The notes: generated by a model from the sequence alone, not told the origin. Positions 15,593 to 24,089 are shown, numbered from the stretch's first letter. The stretch is 50,197 bases of DNA from Lachnoclostridium sp. UBA7215 (GCA_002490465.1 DKUB01000057.1:1-50197); one strand, 5' to 3'. Translations and numbers: made by a program.

Positions 15593-16147
15593 ATGCATTT
15601 GTTTAAGCATTTTTCGATGATTACCCGCCATCGCCACAAAGTAATTGCCCATTGTTTTAAAGCGGGAATACTATGGCAGGGGTTATGGCATGACATGTCA
15701 AAATACAGTCTGACCGAGTTTATTCCGGGGATAAAGTGTTATATGGGGGATAAAAGTCCCAACGAAAAGGAACGGGAATTGTATGGTTTTTCCCGGGCGT
15801 GGCTTCACCATCAGGGAAGAAATAAGCATCATTTTGAATACTGGGTGGATTATAATCCGGAAAAGAACCGGAAAGAGCCGGTTCAGATGCCCACAAAATA
15901 TCTGATAGAGATGTTTTGTGACCGTGTGGCAGCCAGCAAGATATATTATGGAGAGGATTATAATGATGCAAGGCCATATGAGTATTTTGATAAAGGGCGC
16001 AAGAGGCGTTGGATGCACGAGGAAACTTCCCGGAGACTGGAAGAGCTTCTAGTCATGCTCCGGGATAAAGGGGAGAAGGAAACATTTACCTATATAAAGA
16101 ATGTAGTCCGGACGGAGGGAAAAAAGGATAAGAAACACTGGAAATAG
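15593..16147 (+). CDS. DUF5662 family protein, possible HD-type hydrolase
   Basis: This 184-residue soluble protein matches the conserved DUF5662 pattern. Visible motifs are HRHKVIAHCFKAG, GLWHDMSKYSLTEF, WLHHQGRNKHHFEYW and MFCDRVAASKIY. The HD pair inside WHDMSKYS, with flanking conserved histidines and Asp, suggests a metal-dependent HD-like phosphohydrolase; that is inference, as the family has no assigned activity known to me. Its last 72 bp, including the stop codon, are repeated exactly at 16547-16618 beyond a toxin-antitoxin cassette, so the gene end was the duplication site. Confidence 0.8.
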   Translation: MHLFKHFSMITRHRHKVIAHCFKAGILWQGLWHDMSKYSLTEFIPGIKCYMGDKSPNEKERELYGFSRAWLHHQGRNKHHFEYWVDYNPEKNRKEPVQMPTKYLIEMFCDRVAASKIYYGEDYNDARPYEYFDKGRKRRWMHEETSRRLEELLVMLRDKGEKETFTYIKNVVRTEGKKDKKHWK

Positions 16148-16148
16148 A
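16077..16148 (+). repeat. 72-bp direct repeat, copy 1 (3' end of the DUF5662 gene)
   Basis: This stretch is identical over 72 bp to 16547-16618 (offset 470). It covers the last codons, the TAG stop and one more base of the DUF5662 gene. The matches end abruptly at both sides. Confidence 0.97.
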
Positions 16149-16187
16149 TTTGATTTTTAACCACACTGCAAGATGTGTAAAATATTG

Positions 16188-16216
16188 TTGCGTTAATTTC
16201 TGTTCTATGATAGAAT
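16188..16216 (+). promoter_or_regulatory. promoter of the small toxin gene
   Basis: The -35 TTGCGT (16188-16193) and -10 TAGAAT (16211-16216) are 17 bp apart. The transcript would start near 16223, some 60 bases ahead of the toxin start codon. Confidence 0.55.
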
Positions 16217-16284
16217 ACTTCCTAAGAACAACCGTGTTGCAGGGTGGGCTGACCTCTCATTTTAATAGAATGGGGGTGATGCCT

Positions 16285-16374
16285 ATGAAGAATCATTTTG
16301 ATTTTAAGGATATAATGACCTTTGGTCTATTCCTTTTGGCATTACTTACATTCGTTTTTACGTTTTGTAGGTAG
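16285..16374 (+). CDS. small hydrophobic toxin of a type I toxin-antitoxin pair (holin-like/Fst-like)
   Basis: The 29-residue peptide has a short polar N-terminus (MKNHFDFKDIM), one membrane-spanning stretch rich in Phe and Leu (about 12-27) and a charged end (CR). GGGGGTG at 16272-16278 fits the ATG at 16285. Type I toxins of Firmicutes have this shape: a single-helix membrane peptide whose mRNA is controlled by a convergent antisense RNA. That RNA's promoter and a shared terminator are both visible directly downstream. Expression would be expected to disturb the membrane. The cassette lies between two perfect 72-bp repeats. A non-toxic membrane peptide cannot be excluded. Confidence 0.7.
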   Translation: MKNHFDFKDIMTFGLFLLALLTFVFTFCR

Positions 16375-16380
16375 TCATAC

Positions 16381-16431
16381 ATAGAAAAACCACCCTTAAA
16401 CTTTGATCGGTGACGGGGTGGATTTTTCTAT
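16381..16431. terminator. shared bidirectional terminator of toxin mRNA and antisense RNA
   Basis: ATAGAAAAA-CCACCC (16381-16395) pairs with GGGTGG-A-TTTTTCTAT (16416-16431), giving about 15 bp with one bulge. Either strand has a U-rich end. Confidence 0.8.
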
Positions 16432-16477
16432 CTCATATTTTTGGTCAACCCACCTTGTGGGCGGTTGTTCCTTTTAT
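16381..16477 (-). ncRNA. candidate antisense antitoxin RNA
   Basis: From the minus-strand promoter at 16484-16512 a transcript starting near 16477 would run about 97 bases to the shared terminator. Near its start it forms a hairpin from AACCGCCCACAAGGTGGGTT (about 16447-16466). It would overlap the toxin mRNA for roughly 50 bases at the terminator, the usual convergent type I arrangement. Extents are inferred from promoter and terminator only. Confidence 0.6.
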
Positions 16478-16483
16478 GTGTTT

Positions 16484-16512
16484 ACTATACCATGTTTCTC
16501 TTGTTATTTCAA
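16484..16512 (-). promoter_or_regulatory. promoter of the antisense antitoxin RNA
   Basis: On the minus strand, -35 TTGAAA (16507-16512) and -10 TATAGT (16484-16489) have the ideal 17-bp spacing. It is stronger than the toxin promoter, as expected when antitoxin must be in excess. Confidence 0.7.
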
Positions 16513-16546
16513 GTACAAAATCCGAAAAACGCATCTTTCATCGTTC

Positions 16547-16618
16547 AGGAAACATTTACCTATATAAAGAATGTAGTCCGGACGGAGGGAAAAAAGGATA
16601 AGAAACACTGGAAATAGA
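16547..16618 (+). repeat. 72-bp direct repeat, copy 2
   Basis: This is a perfect copy of 16077-16148 on the far side of the toxin-antitoxin cassette. It is not part of an intact gene here; it carries only the tail of the DUF5662 frame and its stop codon. Confidence 0.97.
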
Positions 16619-16675
16619 GCTTTTTTGCATGAATGTGTCATGGAATTGTCAAGTGTGTGAAAACAAGGATTTTGG

Positions 16676-16704
16676 TTGCAATTTTCCTTAAAGGGTGGTA
16701 CAAT
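16676..16704 (+). promoter_or_regulatory. promoter of the secreted Ig-module gene cluster
   Basis: The -35 TTGCAA (16676-16681) and -10 TACAAT (16699-16704) are 17 bp apart. It may serve all three genes up to 23798. Confidence 0.6.
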
Positions 16705-16761
16705 AAAACCAGCATTCAAAGTGCGTAAGTGTCTAAACTTACAAATAAAAGGAGGGAAATG

Positions 16762-19356
16762 ATGAGAAAGTTAAATGGTAAGACATCCAAGATGGTCAAG
16801 AAATCATTGGCTGTTGCCCTTTCCATGGCAATGACAGTGACATCACTGACCGTAGTATCAACGGATGCAAATGCCAAAGCAAAGGGGGCAGTCAAGTCTG
16901 TAAAGGTGACAAGCCCTGCTGTGAATGGCGGCAAACTGGTTTTGAAAAAGGGCCAGAAAAAGCAAATCAAATATGCGGTAACGGTTACTAAGGGGGCTAG
17001 TAAAAAAGTTACGGCAGTATCCAGCAACAAAAAAGTTGCCAAAGTTACAAAATCGGGCAATAAAATTTTTGTCAAGGCAGTTAAAAAAGGAAATGCCAAA
17101 GTTACAATTGCTTCGACTGTAAATAAGAAAAAGAAAGCAGTTCTGAATGTGGCAGTTGGAACACCGGTTAAGAAACTTTCTATTGCATCGGCAAAAGAGA
17201 CAAAAACAGTTAAGGACAATGCACTGCTCACGAAATTGAAAAAAGAGCAGGTGGCAAATAAGACAATGACAATCGATGAAGCCACAGCAAAATCCGAGAA
17301 AAAGACAAAGAGAACCGTCAAACCATCCAAGAATACGATTACTATTTACACACCGTGGAAAGACGATTCGAATGCGGATGAAGATACTTCTCAGGGATTG
17401 GAAATTACCTATTTGTATAAACTGAATGTAACAACTTCACCTGCAAAGGCTACATATAAGTCAATAAAATGGAAATCCAGCAAGTCCAGTCTTTTGACAG
17501 TTTCTCCAAATGGAACAATTGTAATCCGTAAACAGAAGGACCAGTCAAAGAAAAGTGATTATACGCTGGGAACTGCTACCGTAACGGCAACTACAAAAGA
17601 TGGCTCAAACAAATCGGCGAAAGTTAAGATTAAGGTAGTGGCAAAGGCAAATATCGAGCCGCCGAAAGTGTATGAGGAAGAAGTCCGTAAGACAACCGTA
17701 ATTGAAGACTTTGAGAGTTATCCGGAAGGTTACAACTGGGAGAGCGATGACATGGAGGGAACGTCCGGAAAAGCGACGAGAGGTATTGAATATATTGGCA
17801 AGAATGTCGGAAAAATGACGGTTGTAAAAGATCCGGAAGATCCGAATAACAAAGTGTTAAAGATCGAGTACAATGGAGACACGCAGGCATATGACTACGC
17901 TCCAATCTTTAATCTGAGACTGCCGGAAAAACTGGGTAAATATTCTGCCCTTCAGGTTCAGTCACGTGTTGTAGGAAACTCTGCGGATATACGTTATAAG
18001 ACAGTAGGTGTATATTTTGCAAGATACGGCAAGATTACTCCGGATTATTATTTCTATACTTCGCTGAAAGATTCTGATGCGACGTCGAAGAAAATAGATA
18101 AGGAATTAATTAAGTTTAATTCTGATGTATCTATGGCGACAGGTGAAGATAAGAAGTATAACGTAAAAGAAGGCGAGATAAATGCCGGACTGGCCTATAA
18201 CAATAAAAACTTCCCGATGTTCTACGATGCATGGTCTACAGGTAAGATTGACAAGAACCGTACAACCGGTTACAAAGAGAGTGAAAGCGACGAGATGGTT
18301 GCCGGATGGCATCAGAACAAACTGAACTTTAATATGAATACAATTAACACGGCAGATTCTGCGCTGGTTGACCAGAAAAATGTTTCTGTAGTTCTTGGTG
18401 CAACGTATTCCGGTAAGTATCCGAAAGGCGAGAGTGTAACGCTGTATCTGGATAACCTTGCCCTTTTGGATGGCGATATTGCTCTGGAGAAATTTGAGGT
18501 AACGCCATGTGCAACAGAGATAACAAAAGATTATTTCTTACAGATTAACAGCACGGATGAAATCAACTTCACACCGTCAAATTCAACGCAGAAAGAGCTT
18601 ATCTGGACGTCCAGTGATGAAAATGTAGCGAAGATTAATACGGAGAAATCCAATCCGAGGATTTATGGCGTAGGTGTTGGAGAGGCAACAATTACGGCGA
18701 CCTGTAAGGCGAATCCGTCTCTGAAAAGCGAGTTTAAACTTAAGGTAGTAGAGGGTACGAAAGCAGCATCGGATTTGAGTGTTGATCTGAGCAAGATTGT
18801 TCCTTGCCGGCCGGAAGGAGACGAGACGACAAAGGCTTACTCGACTATAGAAGCGAAATATGAGAATGGAGTGCTCAAACTTCCATTTACACAGGCAGAT
18901 AAGGATACGGTATTGCTTGACCTCGGCAAGGCGACCGACCTCACACAGTATACGAGCGTATCCGTTGTTGGAACATCCTCGACACAGCTTTCCTTTGAGA
19001 TTTATCCGGAAACGGTTGATTTCAATCTGGATAAATTCTGGACGAGACAGGTACAGTTTGTGACGTATCCGTTCTTTACCGGTTCCAGAGAGAAGCGTGC
19101 ATCCGAGGGTGGCGGATATGGTAAAATCGCGGAAGAGGATTGCCAGTTTAACTTCATCGAGGATGCCAATGAGACTAGCGTACACGGCAGCATGCGCAAT
19201 GCCCGCTATATCCTTTTGAAAGCGAATAAGTTCAAAGAGGGCGATCCTGAAATGGTATATGATATCAAGAGCATTACCTTCAAGACGGAGCGCTTTGACA
19301 AAACCAAACTTCCGACAGAGGAAGCGCTGGAAAAAGAAGGCTGGGTGAAGGCATAA
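16762..19356 (+). CDS. secreted Ig-module protein with carbohydrate-binding-like domains, no catalytic domain recognised
   Basis: GGAGGG at 16751-16756 favours the ATG at 16762 (864 residues). A signal peptide (about 1-36, ending TDANAKA) is followed by two lysine-rich Big-type modules (about 40-295; VSSNKKVAKVTKSGNK is the typical core). Next is a large beta-rich domain opening VIEDFESYPEGYNWES and ending VTLYLDNLALLDGD, the pattern of a carbohydrate-binding jelly roll. A third Big module (LIWTSSDENVAKINTEKSNP) and a final beta domain (SDLSVDLSKIVPC to ITFKTERFDKT) complete it. No glycosidase motif was found. It is followed by another such protein and a GH10 xylanase, so a polysaccharide-binding surface protein is the most reasonable reading. 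Confidence 0.75.
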   Translation: MRKLNGKTSKMVKKSLAVALSMAMTVTSLTVVSTDANAKAKGAVKSVKVTSPAVNGGKLVLKKGQKKQIKYAVTVTKGASKKVTAVSSNKKVAKVTKSGNKIFVKAVKKGNAKVTIASTVNKKKKAVLNVAVGTPVKKLSIASAKETKTVKDNALLTKLKKEQVANKTMTIDEATAKSEKKTKRTVKPSKNTITIYTPWKDDSNADEDTSQGLEITYLYKLNVTTSPAKATYKSIKWKSSKSSLLTVSPNGTIVIRKQKDQSKKSDYTLGTATVTATTKDGSNKSAKVKIKVVAKANIEPPKVYEEEVRKTTVIEDFESYPEGYNWESDDMEGTSGKATRGIEYIGKNVGKMTVVKDPEDPNNKVLKIEYNGDTQAYDYAPIFNLRLPEKLGKYSALQVQSRVVGNSADIRYKTVGVYFARYGKITPDYYFYTSLKDSDATSKKIDKELIKFNSDVSMATGEDKKYNVKEGEINAGLAYNNKNFPMFYDAWSTGKIDKNRTTGYKESESDEMVAGWHQNKLNFNMNTINTADSALVDQKNVSVVLGATYSGKYPKGESVTLYLDNLALLDGDIALEKFEVTPCATEITKDYFLQINSTDEINFTPSNSTQKELIWTSSDENVAKINTEKSNPRIYGVGVGEATITATCKANPSLKSEFKLKVVEGTKAASDLSVDLSKIVPCRPEGDETTKAYSTIEAKYENGVLKLPFTQADKDTVLLDLGKATDLTQYTSVSVVGTSSTQLSFEIYPETVDFNLDKFWTRQVQFVTYPFFTGSREKRASEGGGYGKIAEEDCQFNFIEDANETSVHGSMRNARYILLKANKFKEGDPEMVYDIKSITFKTERFDKTKLPTEEALEKEGWVKA

Positions 19357-19392
19357 CCGGACATACCGGGCTTACTAATCGTTAATATTGTT

Positions 19393-19413
19393 CTGCCCCA
19401 TGGATTGGGGCAG
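19393..19413 (+). other. intergenic hairpin ahead of the second Ig-module gene
   Basis: CTGCCCCA pairs with TGGGGCAG (8 bp, 5-base loop). No T-run follows, so it is a weak terminator or an RNA-processing or stability element. Confidence 0.5.
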
Positions 19414-19458
19414 ACATTATTAAAATAAATTTTGTTATTAAAAAAGGAGGTACTAGTT

Positions 19459-21318
19459 TTGAAGAAAACTACCAAATCTATTCTCGCAAAGTCATTGGCA
19501 GTAGCAATGGCATTTAGTCTTGTGGGAATTGCATCAGGTGCAGATGCGCAAGCAGCATCCAAACCTAGTGTAACGAAAAAAGTTTCCGTGAAAGTCGGAA
19601 AGACAAAGACCGTTAAGGTGACATCTAAAAAGGCTGTTAAGAAGACAACCTGGAGCCTGACAAAAGCTGGCAAGAAGATTGTTACTCTTAGCAAAAAGGC
19701 AAAGAAAAGCGTAACGGTAAAAGGTAAGAAAGCAGGAAAAGCTACTTTGACCGCTAAAGTTAAAGTTGGCAGCAAAACCTATAAGCTGACATCTAAAATT
19801 ACTGTTACAAAGGCATCAAACAAAACATCGGCTCCAAACTTCACACCACCTGTAAACACATCAGGGCCGGATGACAGCAAAGAACCGGTAGTAACACCGG
19901 AACCAGAGAAACCGATTCAGATTGGTAACACTGGAAAAACATACTATGAGTCTCAGAATTATAGCATTAATGTTACAGAATTGAATGAGACGACATTTAC
20001 ATGTCTTTCCAAGAGACCAGAGGGTTCTGACCCGGTAGCAGACGACACCATCTATACGAAAGACGGTGTATCCTTTACATCCAGAGGGGATTACAACAGT
20101 GGCGTATCTTTCTATGTAAATCCATGTACAGATGAAAAAGATATTGTTGACATTTCCGCTACAAGAGGAGACGGATTTTTTGGTTTCCAGAATGGTACAA
20201 AGGATATGTCCGATTATGACTATATCCGTGTAAACCTTACATCGGATAATGAGATGAACCTTCGTACATACAATGGCAATGACCAGCTTGAGAGTGCAGG
20301 ATTCCCTGGTTCTTCTACCAGTGAGACCTATGAGGGCGGCTGGGTTGGACCGGCAGAGGAGTATATGGAAAACGATGGCGGTACAGGTATGAAAGTGAAG
20401 GATGAGTATGTAACACGTACCATTTATATTTCTATTGCTGATTTGATTGCTAAAGGATGTAACCCGGCCACATTGACAGCAATTGCATTCTGCCCACAGC
20501 GTGGCGGTACCGAAGTTACGATTCATTCGATTGACTTTGTAAAAGTAAATGTAGATGTTCCGGTAACATCTATTACCGTAACAGCAAATAAGACAGCGCT
20601 TGAGAACAAGAAAGTAGCAACCTGTACGGCAGCAATTGCACCGGAGAACGCATCCAAGACTTCTGTTGTATGGTCATCCAGCGATGAGAAACTGGCAACA
20701 GTAGATTACAATGGACAGGTAACAGCAGCAGCAGAGGGTTCTGGTAAAGTAACGATTACTGCAACAGCCAAAGATGGCAGCGGTGTATCCGGAAGCGTTG
20801 AGATTACAATTGGTGAGGCTGAAGCTCCAGCAGAAATCACCACTCATAAAGTGGATTTGAAAGCAGAAAGTGTTGCAGCAACATCCAATATTCATCCGGA
20901 TAAAGATGAGAACGGCAATACGACAGTTCCTGCAGAAAAGACGGATGCTGGTATAAAATTCCGTAATAAATGCAATATGGTATATGTGAATCTTAAAGCA
21001 TATATGGATGCTAATAAGATTGACATTACCAACTACAAATCAGTTGATGTAGTTTGGGAAGCACAGGATGCATCGGGCAAAGCTTTAGAAACTACTTTCG
21101 GATGGGGTAAGTGTGCCTGGGTTGATGAGGCAAACTTAAATGGATATACAGATGGAGTTGCTGCATCATTTGATAACTCCGCATCTGAGACTTCTACCTT
21201 GGATATTGCATCTGCAGATACGGGTAAGATTGCAACAGCAGCTGGTTTTAACATCCAGGTTAACGAAATGCCGGATGGTGGTTACATTATCATTAAGAGC
21301 ATCACATTTAATGCATAA
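19459..21318 (+). CDS. secreted Ig-module protein with two carbohydrate-binding-like domains
   Basis: The start is a TTG at 19459, eight bases after AAGGAGG (19444-19450); the in-frame ATG upstream at 19432 lies ahead of that site. The 619-residue order is: signal peptide (about 1-35), a lysine-rich module (about 36-120) closely resembling those of the CE4 and GH10 proteins (KKTTWSLTKAGKKIVTLSKK), a Pro/Thr linker, a beta-rich domain (about 150-365), a Big_2 module (SITVTANKTALENKKV, WSSSDEKLATVDYNG) and a C-terminal beta domain (about 465-619). No catalytic residues were recognised. The position ahead of the xylanase suggests substrate binding. Confidence 0.72.
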   Translation: MKKTTKSILAKSLAVAMAFSLVGIASGADAQAASKPSVTKKVSVKVGKTKTVKVTSKKAVKKTTWSLTKAGKKIVTLSKKAKKSVTVKGKKAGKATLTAKVKVGSKTYKLTSKITVTKASNKTSAPNFTPPVNTSGPDDSKEPVVTPEPEKPIQIGNTGKTYYESQNYSINVTELNETTFTCLSKRPEGSDPVADDTIYTKDGVSFTSRGDYNSGVSFYVNPCTDEKDIVDISATRGDGFFGFQNGTKDMSDYDYIRVNLTSDNEMNLRTYNGNDQLESAGFPGSSTSETYEGGWVGPAEEYMENDGGTGMKVKDEYVTRTIYISIADLIAKGCNPATLTAIAFCPQRGGTEVTIHSIDFVKVNVDVPVTSITVTANKTALENKKVATCTAAIAPENASKTSVVWSSSDEKLATVDYNGQVTAAAEGSGKVTITATAKDGSGVSGSVEITIGEAEAPAEITTHKVDLKAESVAATSNIHPDKDENGNTTVPAEKTDAGIKFRNKCNMVYVNLKAYMDANKIDITNYKSVDVVWEAQDASGKALETTFGWGKCAWVDEANLNGYTDGVAASFDNSASETSTLDIASADTGKIATAAGFNIQVNEMPDGGYIIIKSITFNA

Positions 21319-21360
21319 TCTCGAATTTAATCATTTTATACTGCATAATATGTAATTTGG

Positions 21361-21391
21361 AAGGGCACTGCTCAAAAGGAGTGGTGCCCTT
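21361..21391 (+). other. intergenic hairpin ahead of the GH10 gene
   Basis: AAGGGCACTGCTC (21361-21373) pairs with GAGTGGTGCCCTT (21379-21391), 13 bp with two G-U pairs. It ends 10 bases before the GGAGG. The T-run is poor, so partial attenuation or mRNA stabilisation is as likely as termination. Confidence 0.55.
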
Positions 21392-21416
21392 TAATAAAAT
21401 AAAAGGAGGATGAAAC

Positions 21417-23798
21417 GTGAACAAAGGCGTGAAAAGAGTTTTAGTTTCGGCCATGGCATTATCACTTATTGTCCCGGCAGCTGCCCCACAGGCGAATGCG
21501 GCAGCGAAACCTAAACTCAATGCAAAGACAGTTACTGTCACGGTAGGAAAAACAAAAAAAGTGACAGTAAAAAATGTCAAAGCAAAGAAAATTAAAAAGA
21601 CAACCTGGACAGCCGCAAAGAAAAATATTGTAAAGCTTTCGGCGAAAAAGAAAGATTCTGTAACGGTTAAAGGTGCTAAAGCCGGGAAATCAACGGTAAC
21701 GGCAAAGGTTAAAGTTGGTAAAAAAACATACACGTTAAAGACAACAGTAAATGTAAAGAAAAACAATAAGCCGGTTCAAACTCCAAATGTGACGCCACAG
21801 GCGACACCGGGGAATACATCAGCGGTGGAAAGTAATAAACCGGATGAAACGCAGACACCAGACGAGCCATCCGTTCCAACCAAAGAGCCGACGCCGGCGC
21901 CATCTGTTCGTGTGTTGACGCCTGTAGAGGTGGTTGAAGTGCCGAAAAAAGATGCGGATACTTTTCCAACAACACCACCGCAGGCAGTGATTGACGAGGC
22001 TACAAAGGTTGCCTATGCGGCAGACTTTGAAAACGTGCCCCTTGATACAAAATCGGAGGATGCAGTGACTGGTGCTGGTATCGAAGGAGTTGTGCTTCGC
22101 GGCCACGGTAAGGATGCTGACGGCGGAGCCGGAACATCAAAGGACTATCTTCAGGTGGTTGACGGAGAAAATCTCCCTGTAAACGGAAATAAATCCCATG
22201 TCCTTCATTGTCATCGTGAGTCTAAAACATGGCAGGGACCAATGATGGATATTACGTCTAAACTGGAAGAGGGATGTACATATGAGCTGAAAGCCGACGT
22301 ATACTGTCAGAATACTGACTTGATGTGTTCTTATCAGGAGCAGACGGTAGAAGAACTTTCTGCCGGATATGGAAACTTTGGTGTGAATAATGTGGAGACA
22401 AAGATTCCAATGGGAAAATGGAATACAGTAAGATATGAGATTTCTGTTCCTGATGACAAATATTACTATGGATTGTATTTTGAATCTTTCAACGGCGTTG
22501 GAAATGATGATATTTATATTGACAATATCACCCTGACAAAGATTTTCCAGGTAAAACCGGATAAATCAATACCAAAGTTGAAAGATGTGTATAAGGATGT
22601 ATTTCCGATTGTCGGTGTGGGAGCTGGCATCTCTTCGATACTTGGAAAGAACGGTTCTGAATTTATTGCCGACCAATTTAGCGGATATACACCGGGAAAT
22701 GAGATGAAACCGGACGCTGTCTTAGGTGCCACACCGGGTAAAATTGTAAAACCGGATGAGGAAGAAAGCGATAATACAGATTTCCTCACAATTGCGGATG
22801 CCAAGTCTATCGGCTATATTGTTCCGGACGACTATGCAAGCTTTGTGGAGAATCACTTTAAAAGCGAAGCGGGAGAAGTGGCTGTGCCGAGGCTGAAGTT
22901 TGACAAAGTAGATGCCATTATGAAGGCATGCCATGAAAAGGGCGTGAAGCTGCGCGGACATACTCTGGTATGGCATCAGCAGACACCGGTATTTTTCTTC
23001 CAGCAGTATTATAAGACAACGAAAGGGGAAAAGTACAATGTCTCCAGGGATTGTATGGATTCCCGTCTTGAGTTCTACATAAAAACAGTGCTCGAGCACA
23101 TTTTGACCAGTCCATACGCGGATTGCCTGTACGGTTATGATGTAGTCAATGAGTATCTTCACAGCCGCAATGCGGAAAAAGACGGTAAATATCCAAGTTA
23201 CTACGGGTTGATTTACGATACTTATGATGATGACGTAAAAGATCATAAGGTAACGCTTTTCCCGTCTTACTTAAAGGATGCCTTTACATGGGCTCATGAA
23301 ATGCTTGTAAAGCATAACAGAACAGATGTAAAACTTTTCTATAACGATTACAATTGTTATCAGAATCCGCAGAATATTATTCATTTGACAGATTATATTA
23401 ACAGCGATGGCAAAGTTTGCGATGGTATCGGTATGCAGGCACATTTGGACATCACGGATAAGTTCCACAACCCGGATGGCTTTGCTAACGCATTAGAGCT
23501 TTTCCGTGTAAACAGTCCGGAACTGGAAATCCAGATTACAGAGTTGGATGCGGGCATGCGCTCTACGGAGGCAAATCCGCTTACCGATCAGGATCAGGCA
23601 GCATATTATGATCAGATTATGAATGCTATTTTGACAAGTAAGAAAAAGGGCGGAAATATTACAGGACTGATTCTTTGGAGCCTCTATGACGGTGTAAGCT
23701 GGAGGGCTCAGAACGTGCCATGTGTATTTAACGGTCTGTATATGCCAAAATCTTCTTTCTATGCGGTATTAAATGCAAAGAAAGAGTATTGGGATTAA
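21417..23798 (+). CDS. secreted GH10 endo-beta-1,4-xylanase with Ig-like and CBM22-like modules
   Basis: The start is a GTG at 21417, seven bases after AAAAGGAGGA. The 793-residue order is: signal peptide (about 1-27, AAPQANAAA), a lysine-rich Ig-like module (about 28-118), a Pro/Thr linker, a CBM4/9/22-type domain (about 195-378, AYAADFENVPLD to DDIYIDNITLTK), and a GH10 barrel (about 390-785). GH10 motifs are clear: GNEMKPD, LRGHTLVWHQQTP, DVVNEYL with acid/base Glu579, FYNDYN, GIGMQAHL and QITELDAG with nucleophile Glu709. It should cut the xylan backbone outside the cell. No anchor motif is present. It is the last gene of the three-gene secreted cluster. Confidence 0.93.
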   Translation: MNKGVKRVLVSAMALSLIVPAAAPQANAAAKPKLNAKTVTVTVGKTKKVTVKNVKAKKIKKTTWTAAKKNIVKLSAKKKDSVTVKGAKAGKSTVTAKVKVGKKTYTLKTTVNVKKNNKPVQTPNVTPQATPGNTSAVESNKPDETQTPDEPSVPTKEPTPAPSVRVLTPVEVVEVPKKDADTFPTTPPQAVIDEATKVAYAADFENVPLDTKSEDAVTGAGIEGVVLRGHGKDADGGAGTSKDYLQVVDGENLPVNGNKSHVLHCHRESKTWQGPMMDITSKLEEGCTYELKADVYCQNTDLMCSYQEQTVEELSAGYGNFGVNNVETKIPMGKWNTVRYEISVPDDKYYYGLYFESFNGVGNDDIYIDNITLTKIFQVKPDKSIPKLKDVYKDVFPIVGVGAGISSILGKNGSEFIADQFSGYTPGNEMKPDAVLGATPGKIVKPDEEESDNTDFLTIADAKSIGYIVPDDYASFVENHFKSEAGEVAVPRLKFDKVDAIMKACHEKGVKLRGHTLVWHQQTPVFFFQQYYKTTKGEKYNVSRDCMDSRLEFYIKTVLEHILTSPYADCLYGYDVVNEYLHSRNAEKDGKYPSYYGLIYDTYDDDVKDHKVTLFPSYLKDAFTWAHEMLVKHNRTDVKLFYNDYNCYQNPQNIIHLTDYINSDGKVCDGIGMQAHLDITDKFHNPDGFANALELFRVNSPELEIQITELDAGMRSTEANPLTDQDQAAYYDQIMNAILTSKKKGGNITGLILWSLYDGVSWRAQNVPCVFNGLYMPKSSFYAVLNAKKEYWD

Positions 23799-23844
23799 TA
23801 TCTTGTGTATCGCGAGATTGGCAACATTGAAGTAGTTGATAATT

Positions 23845-23928
23845 ATGCCGAATGGACTTGAGATTACAAAAGCACTACTAAATGTTGCCGGAGTAAATCT
23901 GACAGATATTGACGAGATAAAAGAATAA
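23845..23928 (+). CDS. possible small ORF or 3' gene remnant (27 aa)
   Basis: The frame reads MPNGLEITKALLNVAGVNLT followed by DIDEIKE and a stop, and is followed within 7 bases by the first 44-bp terminator repeat. The ribosome site is weak. Since the second copy of that terminator follows the Rpn gene, this may be the tail of a lost gene rather than a real peptide. Confidence 0.25.
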   Translation: MPNGLEITKALLNVAGVNLTDIDEIKE

Positions 23929-23934
23929 TAATTT

Positions 23935-23978
23935 AAAAAGAGCAGCGCCATGTTGGAGTAGCAGGGCGTTGCTCTTTT
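23935..23978 (+). terminator. terminator hairpin, 44-bp repeat copy 1
   Basis: AAAAAGAGCA...TGCTCTTTT forms a stem with GCGCC/GGGCG extension. The 44 bp are identical to 25233-25276, so this is both a terminator and a direct repeat flanking the Rpn cassette. Confidence 0.8.
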
Positions 23979-24060
23979 AACGAAGATAGATGGTATGGCT
24001 GCGCAAATGTTAAATAAGCTATTGTTAGCTATTATTATTTAGGATTCTTATAAAAAGGAC

Positions 24061-24089
24061 TTGCCCTTTAAGATGTGTGATGTTATAAT
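24061..24089 (+). promoter_or_regulatory. promoter of the Rpn-type nuclease gene
   Basis: The -35 TTGCCC (24061-24066) and perfect -10 TATAAT (24084-24089) are 17 bp apart. The transcript would carry a leader of about 218 bases. Confidence 0.65.

Noticed and set aside
21318..21416. Strong terminator between the second Ig-module gene and GH10
   Set aside because: The 13-bp stem is good but the T-run is poor and the ribosome site follows directly; kept as a hairpin of unknown effect.
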